Of a stretch of DNA of 64,000 bases, positions 18,572 through 31,097 are shown piece after piece. The translations under genes and the position numbers were made by a program. Below the pieces are notes generated by a model, which was not told where the DNA came from, made no database searches, and saw nothing but the letters and a program-made list of their open reading frames with translations. The stretch lies in assembly GCA_036785325.1 (NCBI GenBank), contig JAXIVH010000020.1, positions 6,429,879 through 6,493,878 on the forward strand. The letters are read 5' to 3'. How positions within the stretch are numbered: position 1 is the stretch's first letter; the number at the start of each line of letters is the position of its first letter. The DNA is from Urophycis tenuis (lineage: Eukaryota > Chordata > Actinopteri > Gadiformes > Phycidae).

Positions 18572-18826
18572 GCGCCCATATATACACACAAAAACACACT
18601 CGCATATATACACACACATATATATATATACTTAAACATAGCTGACCCTTTTTTTTCCCCCTTCTCGGGGATTATGCTCCCAGTTTTGATCTCGGACGTC
18701 TGGTCACTTATAGCATATAATAATATTCTATTACTGTTAAGCCAACTATGAATAATAAAACAGGCCAAAACATGTGTCCTTTATCATAGCTACACGTATT
18801 ACAAAAAAAACGCGTGAATTGAAAAG
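17821..18826 (+). repeat. Exon-bearing module M1
   Basis: First of 14 modules. Order: a 188-bp 5' flank with a strong acceptor-like CCTTTATTTTTCAG (AG at 17875-17876) and overlapping AATAAA motifs; a second acceptor TATTTCCAG at 18008; the 504-bp exon-like segment 18009-18512; donor GTAAGT; an (AC)n tract (about 18524-18568) and AT-rich repeats; then 240 bp ending GAATTGAAAAG. It replaces about 17 bp of a satellite unit. It is always preceded by one cap variant unit (CTTTAGCTGCTGTGTAG, AACGACGTATGGCATGAC, TCGTCGAAATAATAAGC). Confidence 0.9.
18009..18512 (+). pseudogene. Exon-like segment of M1 with longest open second half
   Basis: 504 bp (168 codons) between TATTTCCAG and GTAAGT. One frame (from 18010) is open for a Pro/Thr/Arg-rich stretch up to a TAA at 18289. 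The 18009 frame has two TGA codons at its start (18018-18023), is open from 18024, and after about 18225 gives protein-like sequence: VTFQNDTS, DPPGIQLYVSV, then RGSNSLEGLHAHL and MPFQ at the donor. No frame spans the whole exon, so a frameshift near 18215-18230 or another acceptor is needed. From memory, a DP.G..LY ... RGS.SLE.FH.HL pattern occurs in uncharacterised, perhaps transposon-derived, large fish proteins; this is unverified. Here the Arg codon CGA at 18429 is intact, unlike in most copies. M1 alone has TTC for GTC (Phe) near 18163. Confidence 0.5.
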
Positions 18827-19226
18827 TTGAAGGTATGTTTTTAGCTGCTGGGTAGACTTCAGTCAACCTGACGCAGTTTAGTCTGTGATCAACCAGACTG
18901 CTCGCGGATGGGCTCATTTTAAGCGGGGAAATCTAAGCTTTCCAACGGCGTATGGCAAGACTATATTCACTAAAGGGTCGTTGAAATACTAAGCTAATTC
19001 ATTTGTGTTCTGTAAGGAAAGATTGATGTTAATTGAAACGTTGAAGGTATGTCTTTAGCTGCTGTGTAGACTTCAGTCAACCTGACGCAGATTTGTCTGT
19101 GAGCAACCAAATTGCTCGGAGATGGGCTCATTTTAAACGGGGAAATCTAAGCTTTCCAACGACGTATGGCATGACTATATTTGCCCATGGGTCGTCGAAA
19201 TAATAAGCTGATTCATGTGTGTTCTG
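18827..19226 (+). repeat. 214-bp satellite, array S1 (2 units)
   Basis: One normal unit plus one cap unit; 400 bp equals 2 x 214 minus the 28 bp replaced by the module junction. Confidence 0.95.
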
Positions 19227-19928
19227 TTGGCTGTGGAAAGAAAATAGCACACAAGTCATACCAAGTCACCTTTATTTTTCAGTGATAAACATTAATAAAT
19301 AAACAGTATGGACATTGTATAAACAGTTGTATAAAAAGTGTAAACGGTATGAACAGTGTTCTTATAAAAGATATCAATATCAATACTGATCACGTGTGTA
19401 TTTTATATTTCCAGGTTATTTGTTGATGAGCCAGAGCCTGTGACTCCCACCAACCGCCCCGTTCAGCCCACTGCGTTGTCGTCCTCCACCCGGCCGAAGC
19501 CTCCTGCGCCCACCCGCCTCCAGCCGAGGCCTCCTGCTGCGTCAGCCTGTGGCCCGCCCGCCCCCTGTGTCGGCAGCACCCATACCGCTGGTCCTCCCCG
19601 CACAGCCACAGGCCCCCTCCGTCCTGCTTCGTGGGCCATCCTGCAGCTGTCTCTGCAGTCATCGTGTGTCAAAACCATTCAAACTTGTATATGGTAACAT
19701 TTCAAAATGACACCAGCATAAATGAGGACCTTGCAATAGGTTGTGTGTTACAGGACCCCCCTGGCATACAGCTGTATGTCTCTGTGAAGGTGGTTGTGAA
19801 GAACTGCATCCGGCTGAACAAGTACAAGTGCCGGCGAGGCAGCAACTCTCTCGAGGGGTTGCACGCCCACCTGGTTAACGCCATCCCTTCACAGCGATGT
19901 GGGATCATGCCGTTCCAAGTAAGTGATT

Positions 19929-19995
<67 letters not shown>

Positions 19996-20253
19996 GCGCG
20001 CGCATATATACATACACACACACACACTCGCATATATACACACACATATATATATATACTTAAACATAGCTGACCCTTTTTTTCCCCCTTCTCGGGGATT
20101 ATGCTCCCAGTTTTGATCTCGGACGTCTGGTCACTTATAGCATATAATAATATTCTATTACTGTTAAGCCAACTATGAATAATAAAACAGGCCAAAACAT
20201 GTGTCCTTTATCATAGCTACACGTATTACAAAAAAAACGCGTGAATTGAAAAG
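19227..20253 (+). repeat. Exon-bearing module M2
   Basis: Closest to M1 in sequence and flanks. The (AC)n tract is longer and interrupted by CAAACAC, followed by a CG-rich stretch. M1, S1 and M2 look like a recent tandem duplication of about 1.4 kb. Confidence 0.9.
19415..19918 (+). pseudogene. Exon-like segment of M2, CGA-intact type
   Basis: 504 bp with the same splice-site frame as M1. It keeps CAG (Gln) and CGA (Arg) at the two diagnostic sites, so the second-half frame (19631-19930) is open through the donor into the intron. It differs from M1 by Tyr to Cys near the 3' end and by CGC for CGG in NRPV. Confidence 0.5.
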
Positions 20254-20653
20254 TTGAAGGTATGTTTTTAGCTGCTGGGTAGACTTCAGTCAACCTGACG
20301 CAGTTTAGTCTGTGATCAACCAGACTGCTCGCGGATGGGCTCATTTTAAGCGGGGAAATCTAAGCTTTCCAACGGCGTATGGCAAGTCTATATTCACTAA
20401 AGGGTCGTTGAAATACTAAGCTAATTCATTTGTGTTCTGTAAGGAAAGATTGATGTTAATTGAAACGTTGAAGGTATGTCTTTAGCTGCTGTGTAGACTT
20501 CAGTCAACCTGACGCAGATTTGTCTGTGAGCAACCAAATTGCTCGGAGATGGGCTCATTTTAAACGGGGAAATCTAAGCTTTCCAACGACGTATGGCATG
20601 ACTATATTTGCCCATGGGTCGTCGAAATAATAAGCTGATTCATGTGTGTTCTG
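20254..20653 (+). repeat. 214-bp satellite, array S2 (2 units)
   Basis: Same two-unit arrangement as S1, with one notable difference (AAGTCTATATT for AAGACTATATT). Confidence 0.95.
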
Positions 20654-21355
20654 TTGGCTGTGGAAAGAAAATAGCACACAAGTCATACCAAGTCACCTTT
20701 ATTTTTCAGTGATAAACATTAATAAATAAACAGTATGGACATTGTATAAACAGTTGTATAAAAAGTGTAAACGGTATGAACAGTGTTCTTATAAAAGATA
20801 TCAATATCAATACTGATCACGTGTGTATTTTATATTTCCAGGTTATTTGTTGATGAGCCAGAGCCTGTGACTCCCACCAACCGGCCCGTTCAGCCCACTG
20901 CGTTGTCGTCCTCCACCCGGCCGAAGCCTCCTGCGCCCACCCGCCTCCAGCCGAGGCCTCCTGCTGCGTCAGCCTGTGGCCCGCCCGCCCCCTGTGTCGG
21001 CAGCACCCATACCGCTGGTCCTCCCCGCACAGCCACAGGCCCCCTCCGTCCTGCTTCGTGGGCCATCCTGCAGCTGTCTCTGCAGTCATCGTGTGTCAAA
21101 ACCATTCAAACTTGTATATGGTAACATTTCAAAATGACACCAGCATAAATGAGGACCTTGCAATAGGTTGTGTGTTAAATGACCCCCCTGGCATACAGCT
21201 GTATGTCTCTGTGAAGGTGGTTGTGAAGAACTGCATCCGGCTGAACAAGTACAAGTGCCGGTGAGGCAGCAACTCTCTCGAGGGGTTGCACGCCCACCTG
21301 GTTAACGCCGTCCCTTCACAGCGATGTGGGATCATGCCGTTCCAAGTAAGTGATT

Positions 21356-21398
<43 letters not shown>

Positions 21399-21648
21399 GC
21401 GCATATATACACACACACACACACTTATATATACACACACATATATATATATACTTAAACGTAGCTGACCCTTTTTTTCCCCCTTCTCGGGGATTATGCT
21501 CCCAGTTTTGATCTCGGACGTCTGGTCACTTATAGCATATAATAATATTCTATTACTTTTAAGCCAACTATGAATAATAAAACAGGCCAAAACATGTGTC
21601 CTTTATCATAGCTACACGTATTACAAAAAAAACGCGTGAATTGAAAAG
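20654..21648 (+). repeat. Exon-bearing module M3
   Basis: Exon-like segment 20842-21345. First copy with the shared TGA (21262-21264). It uniquely has AAT at the Gln/His diagnostic codon. It shares GCCGTCCC near the exon end and ACACTTATATATAC after the AC tract with M11, making M3/M11 a subfamily. Confidence 0.9.
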
Positions 21649-24185
21649 TTGAAGGTATGTTTTTAGCTGCTGGGTAGACTTCATTCAACCTGACGCAGTT
21701 TAGTCTGTGAGAGACCAGACTGCTCGCGGATGGGCTCATTTTAAGCGGGGAAATCTAAGGTTCCCAACGGCGTATGGCAAGACTATATTGACTCATGGGT
21801 CGTTGAAATACTAAGCTAATTAATTTCTGTTCTTTATTGAAAGATTGATCTTAATTGAAACGTTGAAGGTATGTTTTTAGCTGCTGGGTAGACTTCAGTC
21901 AACCTGACGCAGTTTTGTCTGTGAGCAAGCAGACTGCTCGCGGATGGGCTCATTTTAAGCGGGGAAATCTAAGCTTTCCAATGGCGTATGGCAAGACTAT
22001 ATTGACTCATGGGTCGTTGAAATACTAAGCTAATTAATTTGTGATCTGTAAGGAAAGATTGATGTTAATTGAAACGTTGAAGGTATGTTTTTAGCTGCTG
22101 GGTAGACTTCAGTCAACCTGAAGCAAATTGTCTCTGAGCAACCAAATTGCTGGCGGATGGGCTCATTTTAAGCAGGGAAATCTAAGCTTTTCAACGGCGT
22201 ATGGCAAGACTATATTCACCAAAGGGCCGTTGAAATACTAAGCTAATTAATTTGTGTTCTGTAAGGAAAGATTGATGTTAATTGAAACGTTGAAGGTATG
22301 TTTTTAGCTGCTGGGTAGACTTCACTCAACCTGACACAGTTTTGTCTGTGAGCAACCAAATTGCTCGGGAATGGGCTCATTATAAGCGGGGAAATCTAAG
22401 CTTTCCAACGGCCTATGGCAAGACTATATTCACGAAAGGGGCGTTGAAATACTAAGCTAATTAATTTGTGTTCTGTAAGGAAAGATTGATGTTAATTGAA
22501 ACGTTAAAGGTATGTTTTTAGCTGCTGTGTAGACTTCATTCAACCTGACGCAGTTTAGTCTGTGATCAACCAGACTGCTCGCGGATGGGCTCATTTTAAG
22601 CGGGGAAATCTAAGCTTTCCAACGGCGTATGGCAAGACTATATTGACTCATGGGTCATTGAAATACTAAGCTAATTAATTTGTGTTCTGTAAGGAAAGAT
22701 TGATGTTAATTGAAACGTTGAAGGTATGTTTTTAGCTGCTGGGTAGACTTCAGTCAACCTGACGCAGTTTAGTCTGTGATCAACCAGACTGCTCGCGGAT
22801 GGGCTCATTTTAAGCGGGGAAATCTAAGCTTTCCAACGGCGTATGGCAAGACTATATTGACTCATGGGTCGTTGAAATACTAAGCTAATTAATTTGTGTT
22901 CTGTAAGGAAAGATTGATGTTAATTGAAACGTTGAAGGTATGTTTTTAGCTGCTGGGTAGACTTCAGTCAACCTGACGCAGTTTAGTCTGTGATCAACCA
23001 GACTGCTCGCGGATGGGCTCATTTTAAGCGGGGAAATCTAAGCTTTCCAACGGCGTATGGCAAGGCTATATTGACTCATGGGTCATTGAAATACTAAGCT
23101 AATTAATTTGTGTTCTGTAAGGAAAGATTGATGTTAATTGAAACGTTGAAGGTATGTTTTTAGCTGCTGGGTAGACTTCAGTCAACCTGACGCAGTTTAG
23201 TCTGTGATCAACCAGACTGCTCGCGGATGGGCTCATTTTAAGCGGGGAAATCTAAGCTTTCCAACGGCGTATGGCAAGACTATATGGACTCATGGGTCAT
23301 TGAAATACTAAGCTAATTAATTTGTGTTCTGTAAGGAAAGATTGATGTTAATTGAAACGTTGAAGGTATGTTTTTAGCTGCTGGGTAGACTTCAGTCAAC
23401 CTGACGCAGTTTAGTCTGTGATCAACCAGACTGCTCGCGGATGGGCTCATTTTAAGCGGGGAAATCTAAGCTTTCCAACGGCGTATGGCAAGACTATATT
23501 GACTCATGGGTCGTTGAAATACTAAGCTAATTAATTTGTGTTCTGTAAGGAAAGATTGATGTTAATTGAAACGTTGAAGGTATGTTTTTAGCTGCTGGGT
23601 AGACTTCAGTCAACCTGACGCAGTTTAGTCTGTGATCAACCAGACTGCTCGCGGATGGGCTCATTTTAAGCGGGGAAATCTAAGCTTTCCAACGGCGTAT
23701 GGCAAGACTATATTCACTAAAGGGTCGTTGAAATACTAAGCTAATTCTTTTGTGTTCTGTAAGGAAAGATTGATGTTAATTGAAACGTTAAAGGTATGTT
23801 TTTAGCTGCTGGGTAGACTTCATTCAACCTGACGCAGTTTAGTCTGTGATCAACCAGACTGCTCGCGGATGGGCTCATTTTAAGCGGGGAAATCTAAGCT
23901 TTCCAACGGCGTATGGCAAGACTATATTCACTAAAGGGTCGTTGAAATACTAAGCTAATTAATTTGTGTTCTGTAAGGAAAGATTGATGTTAATTGAAAC
24001 GTTGAAGGTATGTTTTTAGCTGCTGTGTAGACTTCAGTCAACCTGACGCAGATTTGTCTGTGAGCAACCAAATTGCTCGAAGATGGGCTCATTTTAAACG
24101 GGGAAATCTAAGCTTTCCAACAACGTATGGCATGACTATATTTGCCCATGGGTCGTCGAAATAATAAGCTGATTCATGTGTTCTG
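21649..24185 (+). repeat. 214-bp satellite, array S3 (12 units)
   Basis: 2537 bp; 12 units less the junction and a 3-bp loss just before M4 (ATGTGTTCTG for ATGTGTGTTCTG). Units from about 22500 to 24000 are nearly identical, mostly AGTCTG...CAGACT hairpin type; neighbouring starts at 22931, 23145 and 23359 are 214 bp apart. Confidence 0.95.
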
Positions 24186-24887
24186 TTGGCTGTGGAAAGA
24201 AAATAGCACACAAGTCATACCAAGTCACCTTTATTTTTCAGTGATAAACATTAATAAATGAACAGTATGGACATTGTATAAACAGTTGTATAAAAAGTGT
24301 AAACGGTATGAACAGTGTTCTTATAAAAGATATCAATATCAATACTGATCACGTGTGTATTTTATATTTCCAGGTTATTTGTTGATGAGCCAGAGCCTGT
24401 GACTCCCACCAACCGGCCCGTTCAGCCCACTGCGTTGTCGTCCTCCACCCGGCCGAAGCCTCCTGCGCCCACCCGCCTCCAGCCGAGGCCTCCTGCTGCG
24501 TCAGCCTGTGGCCCGCCCGCCCCCTGTGTCGGCAGCACCCATACCGCTGGTCCTCCCCGCACAGCCACAGGCCCCCTCCGTCCTGCTTCGTGGGCCATCC
24601 TGCAGCTGTCTCTGCAGTCATCGTGTGTCAAAACCATTCAAACTTGTATATGGTAACATTTCAAAATGACACCAGCATAAATGAGGACCTTGCAATAGGT
24701 TGTGTGTTACATGACCCCCCTGGCATACAGCTGTATGTCTCTGTGAAGGTGGTTGTGAAGAACTGCATCCGGCTGAACAAGTACAAGTGCCGGTGAGGCA
24801 GCAACTCTCTCGAGGGGTTGCACGCCCACCTGGTTAACACCATCCCTTCACAGCGATGTGGGATCATGCCGTTCCAAGTAAGTGATT

Positions 24888-24960
<73 letters not shown>

Positions 24961-25208
24961 GCGCATATATACACACACACACACGCATATATACACACAC
25001 ATATATATATATACTTAAACATAGCTGACCCTTTTTTTCCCCCTTCTCGGGGATTATGCTCCCAGTTTTGATCTCGGACGTCTAGTCACTTATAGCATAT
25101 AATAATATTCTATTACTGTTAAGCCAACTATGAATAATAAAACAGGCCAAAACATGTGTCCTTTATCATAGCTACACGTATTACAAAAAAAACGCGTGAA
25201 TTGAAAAG
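24186..25208 (+). repeat. Exon-bearing module M4
   Basis: Exon-like segment 24374-24877 with CAT (His) and TGA. Private change GTTAACACC for GTTAACGCC, a CpG loss. The AC tract is interrupted by AGACAC. It is followed by the first-unit variant (GGTTCCCAACGG, TTCTTTATTGAAAG) seen after most later modules. Confidence 0.9.
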
Positions 25209-28200
25209 TTGAAGGTATGTTTTTAGCTGCTGGGTAGACTTCAGTCAACCTGACGCAGTTTTGTCTGTGAGCAACCAAATTGCTCGCGGATGAGCTCATT
25301 TTAAGCGGGGAAATCTAAGGTTCCCAACGGCGTATGGCAAGACTATATTGAGTCATGGGTCGTTGAAATACTAAGCTAATTAATTTCTGTTCTTTATTGA
25401 AAGATTGATGTTAATTGAAACGTTGAAGGTATGTTTTTAGCTGCTGGGTAGACTTCAGTCAACCTGACGCAGTTTTGTCTGTGAGCAACCAGACTGCTCG
25501 CGGATGGGCTCATTTTAAGCGGGGAAATCTAAGCTTTCCAACGGCGTATGGCAAGACTATATTGACTCATTGGTCGTTGAAATACTAAGATAATTAATTT
25601 GTGTTCTGTAAGGAAAGATTGATGTTAATTGAAACGTTGAAGGTATGTTTTTAGCTGCTGTGTAGACTTCACTCAACCTGACACAGTTTTGTCTGTGATC
25701 AACCAGACTGCTCGCGGATGGGCTCATTTTAAGCGGGGAAATCTAAGCTTTCCAACGGCGTATGGCAAGACTATATTGACTCATGGGTCGTTGAAATACT
25801 AAGCTAATTAATTTGTGTTCTGTAAGGAAAGATTGATGTTAATTGAAACGTTTAAGGTATGTTTTTAGCTGCTGGGTAGACTTCAGTCAACCTGACGCAG
25901 TTTAGTCTGTGATCAACCAGACTGCTGGCGGATGGGCTCATTATAAGCGGGGAAATCTAAGCTTTCCAACGGCGTATGGCAAGACTATATTCACCAAAGG
26001 GTCGTTGAAATACTAAGCTAATTAATTTGTGTTCTGTAAGGAAAGATTGATGTTAATTGAAACGTTGAAGGTATGTTTTTAGCTGCTGGGTAGACTTCAG
26101 TCAACCTGACGCAGTTTAGTCTGTGATCAACCAGACTGCTGGCGGATGGGCTCATTTTAAGCAGGGAAATCTAAGCTTTTCAACGGCGTATGGCAAGACT
26201 ATATTGACTCATTGGTCGTTGAAATACTAAGATAATTAATTTGTGTTCTGTAAGGAAAGATTGATGTTAATTGAAACGTTGAAGGTATGTTTTTAGCTGC
26301 TGGGTAGACTTCACTCAACCTGACACAGTTTTGTCTGTGAGCAACCAAATTGCTCCGGGATGGGCTCATTATAAGCAGGGAAATCTAAGCTTTCCAACGG
26401 CTTATGGCAAGACTATATTCACCAAAGGGCCGTTGAAATACTAAGCTAATTAATTTGTGTTCTGTAAGGGAAGATTGATGTTAATTGAAACGTTAAAGGT
26501 ATGTTTTTAGCTGCTGGGTAGACTTCATTCAACCTGACGCAGTTTAGTCTGTGATCAACCAGACTGCTCGCGGATGGGCTCATTTTAAGCGGGGAAATCT
26601 AAGCTTTCCAACGGCGTATGGCAAGACTATATTGACTCATGGGTCGTTGAAATACTAAGCTAATTAATTTGTGTTCTGTAAGGAAAGATTGATGTTAATT
26701 GAAACGTTTAAGGTATGTTTTTAGCTGCTGGGTAGACTTCAGTCAACCTGACGCAGTTTAGTCTGTGATCAACCAGACTGCTGGCGGATGGGCTCATTAT
26801 AAGCGGGGAAATCTAAGCTTTCCAACGGCGTATGGCAAGACTATATTCACCAAAGGGTCGTTGAAATACTAAGCTAATTAATTTGTGTTCTGTAAGGAAA
26901 GATTGATGTTAATTGAAACGTTGAAGGTATGTTTTTAGCTGCTGGGTAGACTTCAGTCAACCTGACGCAGTTTAGTCTGTGATCAACCAGACTGCTGGCG
27001 GATGGGCTCATTTTAAGCGGGGAAATCTAAGCTTTTCAACGGCGTATGGCAAGACTATATTGACTCATTGGTCGTTGAAATACTAAGCTAATTAATTTGT
27101 GATCTGTAAGGAAAGATTGATGTTAATTGAAACGTTGAAGGTATGTTTTTAGCTGCTGGGTAGACTTCAGTCAACCTGACACAGTTTTGTCTCTGAGCAA
27201 CCAAATTGCTTGGGGATGGGCTCATTTTAAGCGGGGAAATCTAAGCTTTCCAACGGCGTATGGCAAGACTATATTGACTCATGAATCGTTGAAATACTAA
27301 GATAATTAATTTGTGTTCTGTAAGGAAAGATTGATGTTAATTGAAACGTTGAAGGTATGTTTTTAGCTGCTGGGTAGACTTCACTCAACCTGACACAGTT
27401 TTGTCTGTGAGCAACCAAATTGCTCGGGGATGGGCTCATTATAAGCGGGGAAATCTAAGCTTTCCAACGGCGTATGGCAAGACTATATTCACCAAAGGGT
27501 CGTTGAAATACTAAGCTAATTAATTTGTGTTCTGTAAGGAAAGATTGATGTTAATTGAAACGTTAAAGGTATGTTTTTAGCTGCTGGGTAGACTTCATTC
27601 AACCTGACGCAGTTTAGTCTGTGATCAACCAGACTGCTCGCGGATGGGCTCATTTTAAGCGGGAAAATCTAAGCTTTCCAACGGCGTATGGCAAGACTAT
27701 ATTGACTCATGGGTCGTTGAAATACTAAGCTAATTAATTTGTGTTCTGTAAGGAAAGATTGATGTTAATTGAAACGTTGAAGGTATGTTTTTAGCTGCTG
27801 GGTAGACTTCAGTCAACCTGACGCAGTTTAGTCTGTGATCAACCAGACTGCTGGCGGATGGGCTCATTTTAAGCAGGGAAATCTAAGCTTTTCAACGGCG
27901 TATGGCAAGACTATATTGACTCATTGGTCGTTGAAATACTAAGATAATTAATTTGTGTTCTGTAAGGAAAGATTGATGTTAATTGAAACGTTGAAGGTAT
28001 GTTTTTAGCTGCTGGGTAGACTTCACTCAACCTGACACAGTTTTGTCTGTGAGCAACCAAATTGCTCCGGGATGGGCTCATTATAAGCAGGGAAATCTAA
28101 GCTTTCCAACGGCTTATGGCAAGACTATATTCACCAAAGGGCCGTTGAAATACTAAGCTAATTAATTTGTGTTCTGTAAGGGAAGATTGATGTTAATTGA

Positions 28201-30102
28201 AACGTTAAAGGTATGTTTTTAGCTGCTGGGTAGACTTCATTCAACCTGACGCAGTTTAGTCTGTGATCAACCAGACTGCTCGCGGATGGGCTCATTTTAA
28301 GCGGGGAAATCTAAGCTTTCCAACGGCGTATGGCAAGACTATATTGACTCATGGGTCGTTGAAATACTAAGCTAATTAATTTGTGTTCTGTAAGGAAAGA
28401 TTGATGTTAATTGAAACGTTTAAGGTATGTTTTTAGCTGCTGGGTAGACTTCAGTCAACCTGACGCAGTTTAGTCTGTGATCAACCAGACTGCTGGCGGA
28501 TGGGCTCATTATAAGCGGGGAAATCTAAGCTTTCCAACGGCGTATGGCAAGACTATATTCACCAAAGGGTCGTTGAAATACTAAGCTAATTAATTTGTGT
28601 TCTGTAAGGAAAGATTGATGTTAATTGAAACGTTGAAGGTATGTTTTTAGCTGCTGGGTAGACTTCAGTCAACCTGACGCAGTTTAGTCTGTGATCAACC
28701 AGACTGCTGGCGGATGGGCTCATTTTAAGCGGGGAAATCTAAGCTTTTCAACGGCGTATGGCAAGACTATATTGACTCATTGGTCGTTGAAATACTAAGC
28801 TAATTAATTTGTGATCTGTAAGGAAAGATTGATGTTAATTGAAACGTTGAAGGTATGTTTTTAGCTGCTGGGTAGACTTCAGTCAACCTGACACAGTTTT
28901 GTCTCTGAGCAACCAAATTGCTTGGGGATGGGCTCATTTTAAGCGGGGAAATCTAAGCTTTCCAACGGCGTATGGCAAGACTATATTGACTCATGAATCG
29001 TTGAAATACTAAGATAATTAATTTGTGTTCTGTAAGGAAAGATTGATGTTAATTGAAACGTTGAAGGTATGTTTTTAGCTGCTGGGTAGACTTCACTCAA
29101 CCTGACACAGTTTTGTCTGTGAGCAACCAAATTGCTCGGGGATGGGCTCATTATAAGCGGGGAAATCTAAGCTTTCCAACGGCGTATGGCAAGACTATAT
29201 TCACCAAAGGGTCGTTGAAATACTAAGCTAATTAATTTGTGTTCTGTAAGGAAAGATTGATGTTAATTGAAACGTTAAAGGTATGTTTTTAGCTGCTGGG
29301 TAGACTTCATTCAACCTGACGCAGTTTAGTCTGTGATCAACCAGACTGCTCGCGGATGGGCTCATTTTAAGCGGGAAAATCTAAGCTTTCCAACGGCGTA
29401 TGGCAAGACTATATTGACTCATGGGTCGTTGAAATACTAAGCTAATTAATTTGTGTTCTGTAAGGAAAGATTGATGTTAATTGAAACGTTGAAGGTATGT
29501 TTTTAGCTGCTGGGTAGACTTCAGTCAACCTGACGCAGTTTAGTCTGTGAGCAACCAAATTGCTCGGGGATGGGCTCATTATAAGCGGGGAAATCTAAGC
29601 TTTCTAACGGCGTATGGCATGACTATATTCACCAAAGGGTCGTTGAAATACTAAGCTAATTAATTTGTGTTCTGTAAGGAAAGATTGATGTTAATTGAAA
29701 CGTTAAAGGTATGTTTTTAGCTGCTGGGTAGACTTCATTCAACCTGACGCAGTTTAGTCTGTGATCAACCAGACTGCTCGGGGATGGGCTCATTTTAAGC
29801 GGGGAAATCTAAGCTTTCCAACGGCGTATGGCAAGACTATATTGACTCATGGGTCATTGAAATACTAAGCTAATTAATTTGTGTTCTGTAAGGAAAGATT
29901 GATGTTAATTGAAACGTTGAAGGTATGTTTTTAGCTGCTGTGTAGACTTCAGTCAACCTGACGCAGATTTGTCTGTGAGCAACCAAATTGCTCGGAGATG
30001 GGCTCATTTTAAACGGGGAAATCTAAGCTTTCCAACAACGTATGGCATGACTATATTTGCCCATGGGTCGTCGAAATAATAAGCTGATTCATGTGTGTTC
30101 TG
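25209..30102 (+). repeat. 214-bp satellite, array S4 (23 units) with 8-unit higher-order repeat
   Basis: 4894 bp equals exactly 23 x 214 - 28. Rare variants recur 1712 bp (8 units) apart: ATGAATCG at 27281 and 28993, GTTTAAGG at 26707 and 28419, GCAGGGAAAT at 26161 and 27873. So about 26117-27828 was duplicated to about 27829-29540. A further 4-unit echo (856 bp) is seen for GTTTAAGG at 25851. Confidence 0.95.
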
Positions 30103-30804
30103 TTGGCTGTGGAAAGAAAATAGCACACAAGTCATACCAAGTCACCTTTATTTTTCAGTGATAAACATTAATAAATAAACAGTATGGACATTGTATAAAC
30201 AGTTGTATAAAAAGTGTAAACGGTATGAACAGTGTTCTTATAAAAGATATCAATATCAATACTGATCACGTGTGTATTTTATATTTCCAGGTTATTTGTT
30301 GATGAGCCAGAGCCTGTGACTCCCACCAACCGGCCCGTTCAGCCCACTGCGTTGTCGTCCTCCACCCGGCCGAAGCCTCCTGCGCCCACCCGCCTCCAGC
30401 CGAGGCCTCCTGCTGCGTCAGCCTGTGGCCCGCCCGCCCCCTGTGTCGGCAGCACCCATACCGCTGGTCCTCCCCGCACAGCCACAGGCCCCCTCCGTCC
30501 TGCTTCGTGGGCCATCCTGCAGCTGTCTCTGCAGTCATCGTGTGTCAAAACCATTCAAACTTGTATATGGTAACATTTCAAAATGACACCAGCATAAATG
30601 AGGACCTTGCAATAGGTTGTGTGTTACATGACCCCCCTGGCATACAGCTGTATGTCTCTGTGAAGGTGGTTGTGAAGAACTGCATCCGGCTGAACAAGTA
30701 CAAGTGCCGGTGAGGCAGCAACTCTCTCGAGGGGTTGCACGCCCACCTGGTTAACGCCATCCCTTCACAGCGATGTGGGATCATGCCGTTCCAAGTAAGT
30801 GATT

Positions 30805-30851
<47 letters not shown>

Positions 30852-31097
30852 GCATATATACACACACACACACGCATAGATACACACACATATATATATA
30901 TACTTAAACATAGCTGACCCTTTTTTTCCCCCTTCTCGGGGATTATGCTCCCAGTTTTGATCTCGGACGTCTGGTCACTTATAGCATATAATAATATTCT
31001 ATTACTGTTAAGCCAACTATGAATAATAAAACAGGCCAAAACATGTGTCCTTTATCATAGCTACACGTATTACAAAAAAAACGCGTGAATTGAAAAG
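30103..31097 (+). repeat. Exon-bearing module M5
   Basis: Exon-like segment 30291-30794, CAT and TGA type. It shares ACGCATAGATAC after the AC tract only with M6, marking the pair as sisters. Confidence 0.9.

Noticed and set aside
18499..18768. Minus-strand frames over the AC tract and module 3' part (repeated at every module)
   Set aside because: They consist of Cys/Val and Tyr/Ile runs from AC and AT dinucleotides and differ in length only by AC number.
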